This document shows positions 25,777 to 34,513 of a DNA stretch of 64,000 bases, piece after piece (position 1 is the stretch's first letter; every line of letters begins with the position of its first letter). Made by a program: the position numbers and the translations under genes. This DNA is from Pirellulaceae bacterium. Its GTDB lineage: Bacteria > Planctomycetota > Planctomycetia > Pirellulales > Pirellulaceae. The notes under the pieces were generated by a model, which worked only from the letters and a program-made list of their open reading frames with translations, had not been told where the DNA came from and searched no databases. The DNA is taken from the NCBI GenBank assembly GCA_028280445.1, contig JANQLU010000016.1, forward strand, positions 1 to 64,000, in the 5' to 3' direction.

Positions 25777-25970
25777 TTTTGGGTGCCACTGGCTCTGCCG
25801 GCGGAGCCAGTGTTTTGGTTGAATAGGTTTTCGACAATTTCTCTTCTCAAATTCACTCTGCCACTGGCTTTGCCGCCAATGATTGAAAATCCGCGAACTG
25901 TGTTGTCAAGTACTTCCATTTAACGAAACAAAAATAGGTCAAGCACTGGCTAGGGCCAGTGGCACGCGAC
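25777..25970. repeat. R6 palindrome, three arms
   Basis: Left arm 25777-25812 (itself a hairpin, CACTGGCTCTGCC/GGCGGAGCCAGTG), a middle partial copy near 25857-25880, and a right arm 25942-25968 (GCACTGGCTAGGGCCAGTGG). The layout suggests a duplication within the element. Confidence 0.75.
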
Positions 25971-25997
25971 CAGCGTTTTTTTATTGACTAACACAAG

Positions 25998-26027
25998 CCG
26001 AAGCTCACCCCGGGCTTCGGTTTTTTT
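25998..26027 (+). terminator. Intrinsic terminator upstream of aspS
   Basis: CCGAAGC pairs with GCTTCGG across a nine-base loop and is followed by TTTTTTT. It lies 311 bases after the secreted orphan gene, beyond two palindromes, and insulates aspS. Confidence 0.8.
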
Positions 26028-26126
26028 GTGTTTAGTATCAGCCATTGAGCACATATTCGCTGAACCAAGTTTTTGCTAAATTGTCATTTTGCAGGAAACA
26101 ACCAACCAACTAACGGAAAAAGTCCA

Positions 26127-27914
26127 TTGCTACGAACACATCATTGCGGCGAATTACGCTCCGAACATGCCGGTCAAACTGTCACCCTTTGCGGCTGGGT
26201 TCACATGATTCGGGATTTTGGAGGAGCCAAATTTATCGTTCTCCGCGACCGATATGGGATTACTCAGACGACGATCGGGCCAGACAGTTCTGAAGCAGTT
26301 CACCAACTCGGAGCAGAGTTGAAATCAGAATATGTTGTGAAAGTGGTTGGCGAGGTGATGCAGCGGCCCGACGGTCAAACCAATCCCAAAATGGCGACAG
26401 GCGAAATCGAAGTCCGAGTTGACCAGTTGGAGATTCTCAATGAAAGCGATGTGCCACCATTCACTCCCGGGCAGGTCGAAGAATTACCCAACGAAGATAT
26501 TCGCTTGAAATATCGATACATCGATTTGCGACGCACGGAAATGCAAAAAAGTCTGTATTTGCGTAGCCGGATTGTCAAAACGATGCGAGACTATTTCGCT
26601 GAGAACGACTTCATAGATATCGAAACACCGATTCTGGGACGCAGTACGCCCGAAGGTGCGCGGGACTATCTCGTCCCCAGCCGCGTCCATCCTGGCAATT
26701 TCTACGCTTTGCCACAATCTCCGCAGATCTACAAACAGATCATGATGATTGCCGGATACGATCGTTACGTTCAGGTCGCCCGTTGTTTTCGCGACGAAGA
26801 TTTGCGAGCTGATCGGCAGCCGGAATTCACGCAACTCGACTTGGAGATGTCGTTTGTCGATTCCGACGATGTGTTGGCCATGATCGATGGATTGATGAAA
26901 CGACTGGCTAAAGAGATTTTGAATTTGGAGATACAAACTCCCTTGCCCCGCATGACTTACGACGAGGCCATGGAGCGATTTGGGCATGACGCGCCCGATT
27001 TGCGTTTTGGCATGGAACTGGTCGACTGTACCGATATCGCTGCCGAATGTGAGTTTCGTGTATTTCGCGGTGTCGCCGACGCAGGCAATAAAGTTCGGGG
27101 GATCAATGTCCGCGGAGTTGCCAAAGAATTTTCTCGCAAACGTATCGATGAACTGACGACGTATGTTCGTGAAGATTTTGGCGCCAAAGGTCTGGCTTGG
27201 ATGCGTGTCGAAGATGACGGCTCACTCGGTGGACCGATCGCCAAAAATTTCGCTCCCGAGATCCTTGAAAAATTCAAAGCTCGGTTTGAAGCCGAGCCGG
27301 GCGATTTGTTTTTGTTTATCGCCGATACCTGGGAGGTCAGTTGTAAAGCTTTAGCCGGTTTGCGAAAACGGCTTGGCGCCGAATTGGAGCTTTACGACCC
27401 AAGTGAAATGCATTTTTCCTGGGTTGTCGAATTCCCAATGTTTCATTTTAACGAAGACGAAAATCGTTGGGACGCAATGCATCATCCGTTTACAGCGCCG
27501 CGCGACGAAGATCTCGAGACGTTGTCCGAACAGCCGGGCGCCGCCAGGGCAAAAGCTTATGACCTGGTGATCAATGGCTACGAAGCGGGCGGCGGGACGA
27601 TCCGAATTCACCAAAACACGATTCAGCAAGCGGTGTTTGGATTGTTGGGAATGACCGAAAGCCAGGCGAATGAACGGTTTGGGTTCTTGTTGGACGCGTT
27701 GAAGTTTGGTGCTCCACCGCACGGCGGAATTGCACTGGGCATCGACCGCATCGTGATGATATTTGGCGGCTTGGACAATATTCGCGACTGTATCGCGTTT
27801 CCAAAAAACGCCAAAGCGACTGATCTCATGACCGATGCACCAAATACCGTGGATCAAACTCAACTGGACGAACTCGCAATTCAGTTGCAAGAAATCGAAT
27901 CGTCCAACGCATAA
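26127..27914 (+). CDS. aspS: Aspartyl-tRNA synthetase
   Basis: A 595-residue class IIb synthetase that charges tRNA-Asp (or, if non-discriminating, also tRNA-Asn). The N-terminal OB-fold starts LRTHHCGEL...LCGWV. Motif 2 is CFRDEDLRADRQPEFTQLD, motif 3 is GIALGIDRIVMIFGG, and the bacterial GAD insertion lies between them (about residues 300-410). The start is inferred to be TTG at 26127, which gives the standard N-terminus MLRTHHCGELR and has GGAAAAAG upstream; the frame is open from 26073 and has no ATG near. R1 begins two bases after the stop codon. Confidence 0.95.
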   Translation: MLRTHHCGELRSEHAGQTVTLCGWVHMIRDFGGAKFIVLRDRYGITQTTIGPDSSEAVHQLGAELKSEYVVKVVGEVMQRPDGQTNPKMATGEIEVRVDQLEILNESDVPPFTPGQVEELPNEDIRLKYRYIDLRRTEMQKSLYLRSRIVKTMRDYFAENDFIDIETPILGRSTPEGARDYLVPSRVHPGNFYALPQSPQIYKQIMMIAGYDRYVQVARCFRDEDLRADRQPEFTQLDLEMSFVDSDDVLAMIDGLMKRLAKEILNLEIQTPLPRMTYDEAMERFGHDAPDLRFGMELVDCTDIAAECEFRVFRGVADAGNKVRGINVRGVAKEFSRKRIDELTTYVREDFGAKGLAWMRVEDDGSLGGPIAKNFAPEILEKFKARFEAEPGDLFLFIADTWEVSCKALAGLRKRLGAELELYDPSEMHFSWVVEFPMFHFNEDENRWDAMHHPFTAPRDEDLETLSEQPGAARAKAYDLVINGYEAGGGTIRIHQNTIQQAVFGLLGMTESQANERFGFLLDALKFGAPPHGGIALGIDRIVMIFGGLDNIRDCIAFPKNAKATDLMTDAPNTVDQTQLDELAIQLQEIESSNA

Positions 27915-27915
27915 T

Positions 27916-28047
27916 GCAGGGCCGGTTCCCACCGGCCAATTCCGATTTACGAGCACGAAGCGCCAGCGAGTGGTTTTGCGCGATCAAACCACTCGCTCGC
28001 GCATCGTGCTTGTATTAGATGAATCGGCCGGTGGGAACCGGCCCTAC
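27916..28047. repeat. R1 palindrome with an R5 palindrome in its loop
   Basis: R1 arms at 27916-27937 and 28026-28047 enclose R5 at 27949-28015. The element starts immediately after the aspS stop codon. Confidence 0.9.
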
Positions 28048-28060
28048 TTGTGACAATCGT

Positions 28061-28148
28061 AACCCGAAGCGTGAGCGAGGGACCAGAAACCACTCGCTCG
28101 CGCATCGTGCCTGTATTAGGTGAATCGGCCGGTGGGAACCGGCCCTAC
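28061..28148. repeat. Chimeric repeat: R4 left arm joined to R5 and R1 right arms
   Basis: 28061-28083 is an R4 left arm. It is joined to 28087-28148, a 62-base copy of 27986-28047 (R5 right arm plus R1 right arm) that differs from it at two positions. None of the three arms has its own partner within this unit. Confidence 0.85.
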
Positions 28149-28255
28149 TAATGATTTCGAAACATCACCAATTCCATTTCAAATTTCTTTCCTTTGAAGC
28201 ATAATAGACTTCGTCCCATCCTCAGCTACCCACCTATTTCTCATCTCATCCAGTC

Positions 28256-29140
28256 ATGTTAAACCGATCGTCCTCTGACGACTGCCCGTTTTGTCACGGT
28301 GAGTCGAACACGTTATTCCAAAAAAATCAGCTGCCGATTCTGGAGTGTCAATCCTGTCGACATCGGTTTAGCAAATCGCCACATTGCGCTCACGATCACG
28401 TAACAATCGAGTTCAGCAACGATTATTTTTCCGGCGGTACCGGTTGCTATGATAGCTATGACGCTCAAATGCCAGATTTAAAACGGCAAGGAAAATATTA
28501 TTCCAAGCTACTGAGGCGGTTTTTGAAAAGCGATACAGGATCAAATCGAGTCCTGGATGTCGGAGCTGCTGCCGGATTTTTTTTGCAAAGTTTTATCGAC
28601 GACCGGTGGCACGGCGTTGGTATCGAAGCCAATGCCATGATGGCGGCTCACGGCCGAAATAAACTGGGGCTCGATATTCGGCACACGACGATCGAACAAT
28701 TTGAAACCAGTGAGCGATTCGATGCTGCAACGGTGGTGCAGGTATTGCCACATTTGATCGATCCTGTTGCAAGCTTACAAAAAATTCATCGCCACTTGAA
28801 TCGTGATGGATTGTTGTTGGTCGAAACCTGGAACTGCAAAAGCTGGACGGCGAGATGTTTTGGCAAATGGTGGCATGAGTATAACCCACCCTCGGTATTG
28901 CATTGGTTTACGAAATCCTCGTTGTCAAAACTCTTGGAGGAAAACGGATTTCAGATCATCGAGATCGGTCGACCGACCAAATGGATTAGCTTGGGAAACG
29001 GATTAGCGATTGTACGTAAATCGATGCAGGATTCAAAACTGGCCAGCGCACTGTTGGCACCGAGCAAATTGATTCCGTCAGCTTTCAAATTGCCTTATTG
29101 TTTCGACGATGTTTTCTGGCTGCTGAGCAGAAAGAAATAA
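28256..29140 (+). CDS. SAM-dependent methyltransferase with N-terminal zinc-ribbon
   Basis: A 294-residue protein. CPFC...CQSCRHRF at residues 10-38 is a four-Cys zinc-ribbon-like start. A class I methyltransferase domain follows with motif I VLDVGAAAGFFLQ (residues about 99-111), GVGIEAN after it, and VVQVLPHLIDP as motif IV region. The arrangement resembles methyltransferases of sugar or surface-glycan biosynthesis, some of which work on nucleotide sugars; the substrate is unknown. The C-terminal 60 residues are hydrophobic but without a clear membrane anchor. It is convergent with the secretion ATPase gene. Confidence 0.85.
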   Translation: MLNRSSSDDCPFCHGESNTLFQKNQLPILECQSCRHRFSKSPHCAHDHVTIEFSNDYFSGGTGCYDSYDAQMPDLKRQGKYYSKLLRRFLKSDTGSNRVLDVGAAAGFFLQSFIDDRWHGVGIEANAMMAAHGRNKLGLDIRHTTIEQFETSERFDAATVVQVLPHLIDPVASLQKIHRHLNRDGLLLVETWNCKSWTARCFGKWWHEYNPPSVLHWFTKSSLSKLLEENGFQIIEIGRPTKWISLGNGLAIVRKSMQDSKLASALLAPSKLIPSAFKLPYCFDDVFWLLSRKK

Positions 29141-29183
29141 GTCGCTCAATCCAGAATCGATCGTCAGCAAATTCTGAATATGG

Positions 29184-30410
29184 CTATTTTTCCAATCCCA
29201 AATGTTCGGGCGAAACAACCCGTAGTATTTCTTCTGGACTGGTAATACCGGTGGCGATTTTGATTTTAGCGCCGCGCTGGAATTCGACCATGCCGTCTTC
29301 AATCGCCGCTTTGCGCAACGTTTCTGCCATTGCCGATTCGGAAATCAAATGACGCAGCCTGGCATTGACGAGCATCACTTCCATCAAACCGCCCCGCGAC
29401 TGATAACCTTCGTTGAGACACGAATCGCAACCGCCGGGACTGTAAAAACACGAACGTTGCTCTTCAGATACCAGCGACTGGATGTCTTCGTAGATATTGG
29501 ACGATGGATCAACGTCAATTCGGGTTTTGCAATCGGAGCACAATTTTCTGAATAAACGTTGTGATAACACACCCAGCAGACAATCCGCCAGAAAATGCGG
29601 CGATACATCAAAAAACAACATGTTATTGATAGCGCTGGACGAAACCGGTGCGTGCAGCGTCGCCAAAACCAGATGACCGCTGTTAGCGGCGCGAACTGCA
29701 ATTCGAGCTGTTTCACTATCCCGAATTTCTCCAACCATGATCACATCGGGCGATTGGCGGAGGACGCTACGAAGCAAGTCAGGAAAATCGACTCCGATTT
29801 TTGTGTTCACTTGCGATTGCCGGATGCCGGGCAGCGCGTATTCGATCGGGTCTTCTAACGTGTTGATTTTTCGACTGCCGTCATTCAATTGCCGCAGACA
29901 CGAATAGAGTGTCGTTGTTTTTCCAGTTCCGGTGGGCCCCGTCACCAGGATCAAACCACTGGGTGCCGAGAGCATTTTTTGCAGTTTGGCCAGATCAGCA
30001 TCAAACAAACCCAACTCGCTCAATTCCAACTCATTGCCACCACGCGCCCACAATCGCATGCACAAATCTTCACCGTGCAACGTTGCGATCGTATTGATGC
30101 GAATATCGACTTCACCGTCGGCCATCAACCATCGACCATCCAAGGGCCGCCGTTTTTCAGTAATGTCCATCTCGGCGGCGGTTTTGATGTACGCGATCAT
30201 ATTGCGACCCATTTCCAAGGGAACTGCGCCAATGCGATGAACGCGGCCATTTCGACGAATGGCAGCAGAGACAGCGCGTTTTTCGGTCATCAAATAAACG
30301 TCGCTGGATCGCTGGGCAATCGCCAAATCAATGACTGCCTTGACTGCTTCCTCGGCCGAATAATCTTTGAGTTCCGGAATTTCAAACGTAGGTGAGGCAA
30401 TCGACGTCAT
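29184..30410 (-). CDS. Type IV pilus/type II secretion ATPase (GspE/PilB/PilT-like)
   Basis: A 408-residue hexameric secretion ATPase. Walker A is GPTGTGKT (158-165), the Asp box NTLEDPIEY lies around 183-191, Walker B VGEIRD around 226-231, and the His box LATLHAP follows. A four-Cys zinc site, C291-x2-C294 and C328-x2-C331, is typical of GspE/PilB and missing in PilT. The N-terminal domain found in full-length GspE/PilB (about 150 residues more) is absent. It should power pilus assembly or secretion from the cytoplasmic face. Its ATG overlaps the stop of the STAS gene (ATGA), so the two are translationally coupled. No other pilus gene is adjacent. Confidence 0.92.
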   Translation of the reverse strand: MTSIASPTFEIPELKDYSAEEAVKAVIDLAIAQRSSDVYLMTEKRAVSAAIRRNGRVHRIGAVPLEMGRNMIAYIKTAAEMDITEKRRPLDGRWLMADGEVDIRINTIATLHGEDLCMRLWARGGNELELSELGLFDADLAKLQKMLSAPSGLILVTGPTGTGKTTTLYSCLRQLNDGSRKINTLEDPIEYALPGIRQSQVNTKIGVDFPDLLRSVLRQSPDVIMVGEIRDSETARIAVRAANSGHLVLATLHAPVSSSAINNMLFFDVSPHFLADCLLGVLSQRLFRKLCSDCKTRIDVDPSSNIYEDIQSLVSEEQRSCFYSPGGCDSCLNEGYQSRGGLMEVMLVNARLRHLISESAMAETLRKAAIEDGMVEFQRGAKIKIATGITSPEEILRVVSPEHLGLEK

Positions 30411-30763
30411 GATACGGTCTCCAACATCTGTTGCGCGGTTACGGCGTTTTCAGAAATGTAAAACACTTTTTGCAAATTCAGCAGCGAAAGAATTCCTGAG
30501 ACATTGGGTGTGATCGAGTGAAACACCATTTGTCCGCCATCGTCGCGAAAACGTTTATGCAGTGTCAACAAACTGCCAATTCCACTGGAATCCAAAAACT
30601 CGACACGCGACATATCAACGAGCACCTTCAGGCTGAATTCCTCGGTGCTCATCAAATCGCCAAGGTCTTGAAGAAATGCACTCGAATTCGCCGCCGTCAG
30701 TTTGCCGGCAAAATCAACGAAAGAAATGGGAGGTTCATGACGAACCGTGAATTCGAAATTCAT
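30407..30763 (-). CDS. STAS-domain protein (anti-sigma factor antagonist-like)
   Basis: A 118-residue single STAS domain. VDMSRVEFLDSSGIGSLL (about residues 49-66) includes the DSSG loop that is phosphorylated in SpoIIAA/RsbV-type proteins by a HPK-like anti-sigma kinase. No kinase or phosphatase partner is in the window. The gene is first in a leftward pair and overlaps the secretion ATPase by four bases. The family normally frees a sigma factor, but coupling to a motor ATPase suggests that here it may regulate the motor. Confidence 0.88.
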   Translation of the reverse strand: MNFEFTVRHEPPISFVDFAGKLTAANSSAFLQDLGDLMSTEEFSLKVLVDMSRVEFLDSSGIGSLLTLHKRFRDDGGQMVFHSITPNVSGILSLLNLQKVFYISENAVTAQQMLETVS

Positions 30764-31367
30764 GGGATTCCCGCTAAAACAGAGATAAGTGCGATGTGCG
30801 GGAAATTTTGAGAACTAAAACAACAACTTGCAACCATTCCTACAGGAACTTAACGAGAAATTCTCTCGATCGCAGGGAAAGCTCGCGATTAAGGGACGAA
30901 CTGAAGCAGAATTTCACATGCGAAAATTGCAAATACGATGCAAAACGCTAACAACGCAATGAAGTTTTCAAACACTCGGACCATCGATTCAATCCAAACA
31001 TGAAGTTAAAATTTCGTTAAGATAATATTATGTAATAGTGATTGTTTAGGCTATACCATTATCGACCAGTGAAACACCTTTAATGCTAGTTATTCGGTCG
31101 TCATTGGAAATTTAGCGGTAAATTAAATCACTTCCCTGTCGTTCCATGCGTTTTGCCGGACGAAATCGGCCTAAAGTTCGTGAATTTAATTGTTAAGAAT
31201 CAGAGAAATGTAGGTCACAAATAAATTCGTTCAGCGGTAGAAATTTGGTGGGACGCGCGCAATGGCGTGTTGTCGCATGCGAACAATGCTGCTTCGAAGT
31301 GAACGGTTACACCGAAAATCGATCTCACGAGTTTGGCGGTGCTGCCCGTAATGAAATTCACATTGCC
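30764..31367. other. Intergenic region, AT-rich, no recognisable gene
   Basis: About 600 bases upstream of the STAS gene. It is clearly AT-richer than its surroundings between about 30,990 and 31,200. No protein-like frame, repeat family member or RNA gene was identified; it presumably holds the STAS promoter. A structured RNA cannot be excluded by eye. Confidence 0.5.
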
Positions 31368-31553
31368 GTAGGGCCGGTTCCTACCGGCCAGTTGATTGGA
31401 TAGGCCGGTAGGGTGAGGCTCCTGCCGAGCCTGATCCTGTGAGCGGCAAGGCAAGCCGCCGGTACGTCAGCGCTTGTTACCGGCGGGCCGGTTCGTTTGC
31501 GCTTCGAACCGGCGGCTAGCGCCTTGCCGCTCACGGGTGGCCTCGCCCCACCG
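31368..31553. repeat. Mosaic of R1, R2 and R3
   Basis: An R1 hairpin with a short loop (31368-31389 and about 31403-31412) runs directly into a degenerate R2 left arm (about 31410-31432). A complete but altered R3 (31440-31533) follows, and then a degenerate R2 right arm (about 31535-31553). R3 therefore lies in the loop of R2, which is fused to R1. The remaining bases up to 31787 hold nothing recognisable beyond the upstream region of the next gene. Confidence 0.75.
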
Positions 31554-31787
31554 AGTTTGTCGCAGCAAAATTCGTGTAATCGATCTTTCAATTTGCCGCA
31601 GCATGACTGCGAGCACATCACCAACAAATTCCGTTTTTTTTTCGGGAATTTTAACGAAATCTATTTCGCTGAGCGTTTAATCGTTCATTGAAAGCTTTCA
31701 ACGATCGCTTTATGCTGTTGTGGCTTTGACGCTCCGCCCGAATCGCACATTCATGTTTGTTTATTCGCTGAAGGGGATACCAGAAAA

Positions 31788-33137
31788 ATGCTCCAGTCAA
31801 AAAAACGTTTCAAACTGGGCCTCGTTGCCGTCTTGGCAATAGGCTTGGTTTCGACAACCACTGCTCAAAAAAATGCCGAATCCAACTGGCCAAGTTTTCG
31901 TGGACCCCATGCCAATGGCACTTCGTCGACTGCCAAACCGCCGACGGAATGGAGCGAAACAAAAAATGTGAAATGGAAAATCAAAATTCCTGGGTCTGGT
32001 AACGGTTCACCGATTGTTTGGGGCGACAAAGTGTTTGTGGTAACGGCTGTTCCTAAAGGCGGCGCGGCACAAGCGCAACCAGATTCCGGCAGAGGTCGTG
32101 GGCGAGGACGCGGTCGAGGTCGAGGTCGCCGATCAAATATGTCAGAGCACGAATACAAAGTGATGTGTATCAATCGGAAAACTGGCAAAACGATTTGGGC
32201 TAAAACAGCGGCAACACGGAAGCCGCACGAAGGCCATCATGGCGACGGAAGTTACGCTTCGGCCTCTCCCGTGACAGATGGCAAATATGTATTTGCTCAT
32301 TTTGGCTCACCCGGTCTGTTCTGTTACGACATGGATGGAAATTTGAAATGGAAACGCGACGACCTGGGCCAAATGAGAATGCGCGGCGGCTTTGGTGAAG
32401 GCAGCTCGCCGACGCTACACAACGATACGTTGTTTGTTCCTTGGGATCACGAAGGACAATCGATGTTGTATGCGATTAACAAAGCGGACGGAAAAACGAA
32501 ATGGAAAGTGAAACGGGACGAACCGTCGAACTGGTGCTCACCAGTAATCGTCAAATCCGGCGACAAATGGGTGGTCGCTCAAGCGGGCCAAAACAAGTGC
32601 CGCGGTTATGATTATGAAACTGGAAAAGAACTTTGGAGTTGGCAAGGGTTGACCGACCGACCTTGTGCCACACCAGTTGCCAATGACAAAGTCGTCGTGT
32701 TTTCCAGTTCGCGCCGAGGTTCCTCGATGGCCGCCTTGAAATTTTCCGAAAGCGGGAATTTGAATTCCAACAACGGTGCCGCTTGGACGTTGCGACAAGT
32801 TACGCCTGATATTCCATCGTTGCTGTTGGCGGGAGAAAATCTGTATTTTATTGGCGGAAACAGGAATTATTTTTCGGGAGTGAACATCAATACCGGAAAA
32901 CCATTGTTTGAAACACGTCGGCTGCCCGGCATCAGCAGCGTTTACTCGTCTCCCGTTTTCGCAAACGGCAATATTTTTGTCACAGCGCGTGACGGAAAAA
33001 CAGTCGTTCTGGACAAAGATCAAAAAGTCGTTGCTCAAAATTCAGTCGACGATCGTGTCGATGCGACAATCGCACTGGTCGGAAACGAAATCTTTATTCG
33101 CGGTAAAAAGAATCTTTATTGCATCGGAAAAAAATAG
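31788..33137 (+). CDS. Secreted PQQ-like beta-propeller protein with Arg-Gly insert
   Basis: A 449-residue exported protein. Signal peptide to about residue 26 (LVSTTTAQ), then WPSFRGP, the opening motif of planctomycete PQQ-like propellers. Blades such as YKVMCINRKTGKTIWAKT and MLYAINKADGKTKWKVK show the fold. A run of alternating Gly and Arg (residues about 101-115) interrupts the first blade and should be an exposed, strongly basic loop. No catalytic residues could be assigned. It is a paralogue of the protein at 1151. Terminator 35 bases downstream. Confidence 0.87.
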   Translation: MLQSKKRFKLGLVAVLAIGLVSTTTAQKNAESNWPSFRGPHANGTSSTAKPPTEWSETKNVKWKIKIPGSGNGSPIVWGDKVFVVTAVPKGGAAQAQPDSGRGRGRGRGRGRGRRSNMSEHEYKVMCINRKTGKTIWAKTAATRKPHEGHHGDGSYASASPVTDGKYVFAHFGSPGLFCYDMDGNLKWKRDDLGQMRMRGGFGEGSSPTLHNDTLFVPWDHEGQSMLYAINKADGKTKWKVKRDEPSNWCSPVIVKSGDKWVVAQAGQNKCRGYDYETGKELWSWQGLTDRPCATPVANDKVVVFSSSRRGSSMAALKFSESGNLNSNNGAAWTLRQVTPDIPSLLLAGENLYFIGGNRNYFSGVNINTGKPLFETRRLPGISSVYSSPVFANGNIFVTARDGKTVVLDKDQKVVAQNSVDDRVDATIALVGNEIFIRGKKNLYCIGKK

Positions 33138-33171
33138 AGCGATACGGTTTGAGTTAAAGATGATTGTTCAC

Positions 33172-33201
33172 AGCCCGGTGCTATTACATCGGGCTTTTTT
33201 G
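33172..33201 (+). terminator. Intrinsic terminator after the PQQ gene
   Basis: AGCCCG pairs with CGGGCT across a 12-base loop and runs into TTTTTT. Confidence 0.78.
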
Positions 33202-33226
33202 TTTGGGTGAACGATTGATAGAAGTG

Positions 33227-33361
33227 TGGCTCCGGGAGGGTGGCTCCGGGAGGGCGAGGCTCCTGCCGAGCCTGGTCTTGTGGGCGCCTTGCCGCTCACA
33301 GGTGGCATTACCCATGGCCGGGGAATTCGTCATATGGCTCGGCAGGAGCCTCGCCCTCCCA
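33227..33361. repeat. R2 palindrome with an R3 fragment in its loop and a tandem duplication at its edge
   Basis: R2 arms at 33247-33273 and 33336-33361. An R3 right half (CGCCTTGCCGCTCA) lies between, near 33285-33299. The 14-base unit TGGCTCCGGGAGGG at the left edge is duplicated in tandem (33227-33240 and 33241-33254). Confidence 0.82.
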
Positions 33362-33529
33362 AATCCTCGCCTTCTCGAACTTCTTCCATCCCTCCCTCCA
33401 AAAAATTCCGTGAAATCGGGCATTTTTGGAACTCGTGAAAGGTTTTGGTTGATTTCTGCATTTGATAATGCGTCCACAAAACGCATTGCAAAACGGAATT
33501 ACAAAAGACCCCTTTTTGAGAACAAAAAA

Positions 33530-34039
33530 ATGAACAATAGCCAAACCCCAACACGTCTTTCTTTTGCAAAGAAAATTATGGTGGCTTGCTTCATGCTTTT
33601 GGTTGCACTGCCAGCTACTGTATCTGCTCATCAATGGACGATCGACAACAAAAAAGTTGACGCTTACGTCAAAAATTTTGATGGCAGAAATGTTACGTTT
33701 GTTTTGAAAAACAACCAGACCAAAACTGTTTCTGTCCAGGATCTGAATCGTGAAGATCTTGCGTATTTGAAAACACTGGTTGAATTGCAAAACGCCATGG
33801 TCAGTAGTCAGCAGAGTGCTCGCCGCACGGCCATCGAATACAAACAATTGCAAGTTCAACTCGAACAATATCGTAGCCAGTGGTACGAACTGTGGGTCGT
33901 CCACTTTGTCGGCCCGTCTGGCGAACGATTTTGGTGGGCCTATCCCGTTCGAAACAGTTACCAGGCCATGACAAACGGTTCACGCCAATTCCCCGGTGCA
34001 CGAATCGTAGCTGTCAGAAAACTGACCCGGCAATGGTAA
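33530..34039 (+). CDS. Exported SHD1-domain protein
   Basis: A 169-residue protein. The signal peptide ends around TVSAHQ (residue 35). Residues of about 36-83 (QWTIDNKKVDAYVKNFDG...TVSVQDLNREDLAYLK) match the SHD1-like domain that is common in planctomycete exported proteins and in yeast Sla1. The rest is a helical linker and a C-terminal WWAYPVRNSYQAMTNGSRQF segment. Its role is unknown; a protein-binding function in the cell envelope is inferred. The ATG at 33530 begins the signal; the frame is open well upstream but through repeats. A strong terminator follows. Confidence 0.82.
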   Translation: MNNSQTPTRLSFAKKIMVACFMLLVALPATVSAHQWTIDNKKVDAYVKNFDGRNVTFVLKNNQTKTVSVQDLNREDLAYLKTLVELQNAMVSSQQSARRTAIEYKQLQVQLEQYRSQWYELWVVHFVGPSGERFWWAYPVRNSYQAMTNGSRQFPGARIVAVRKLTRQW

Positions 34040-34091
34040 CGAGATCCCCCGAGAACGATCCCCACTGTAACTCGTGTTTCGAACGCGAAAG

Positions 34092-34123
34092 AAACGGCTT
34101 GAGTTCAACACTCAAGCCGTTTT
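34092..34123 (+). terminator. Intrinsic terminator, 13-bp perfect stem
   Basis: AAACGGCTTGAGT and ACTCAAGCCGTTT form a perfect stem with a five-base loop, followed by TTTG, 52 bases after the SHD1 gene. Confidence 0.85.
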
Positions 34124-34165
34124 GTCATTTAGGAGATGGTCGATGATGTTTCAGGAAGGCGCCGC

Positions 34166-34483
34166 GGGAGGGCGAGGCTCCTGCCGAGCCGATGCGCAAG
34201 GCATGTTGTTTGTCCGAAAGTCGAAAATTCCTGCTGACAAAAAAGACTCACGCAGAGACGCAGAGGTTGATTCAATTTCACAAACGAACGAATTATTTGC
34301 AACGGCGGCTGGCGTAGGGGCTGAATCGTGATTGGTATGAATTCATTTGCCAAAATGTGATCTTGATTGACGACAGAAATTGCTCAGTCAGACCTCTGCA
34401 CCTCTGCGTGAGTTTTTATTCGAAAGGAATCCGATTTCCCAACAAAATCGACGCCCGCGGCTCGGCAGGAGCCTCGCCCTCCC
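34166..34483. repeat. 318-base R2 element containing a further palindrome
   Basis: R2 arms at 34166-34190 and 34459-34483 are perfect complements. Inside, a different inverted pair (ACTCACGCAGAGACGCAGAG at about 34246-34265 facing CCTCTGCGTGAGT near 34401-34413) encloses 135 bases with no recognisable gene. This is the longest palindromic element in the window. Confidence 0.82.
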
Positions 34484-34513
34484 GAAGCCGCTCACAATCA
34501 CATTAACGCAAAT

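Noticed and set aside
31358-31627. Minus-strand open frame (89 codons)
   Set aside because: It consists almost wholly of translated R1, R2 and R3 repeats. Similar small frames translate to the same peptide pieces (such as VGTGP) at every repeat copy.
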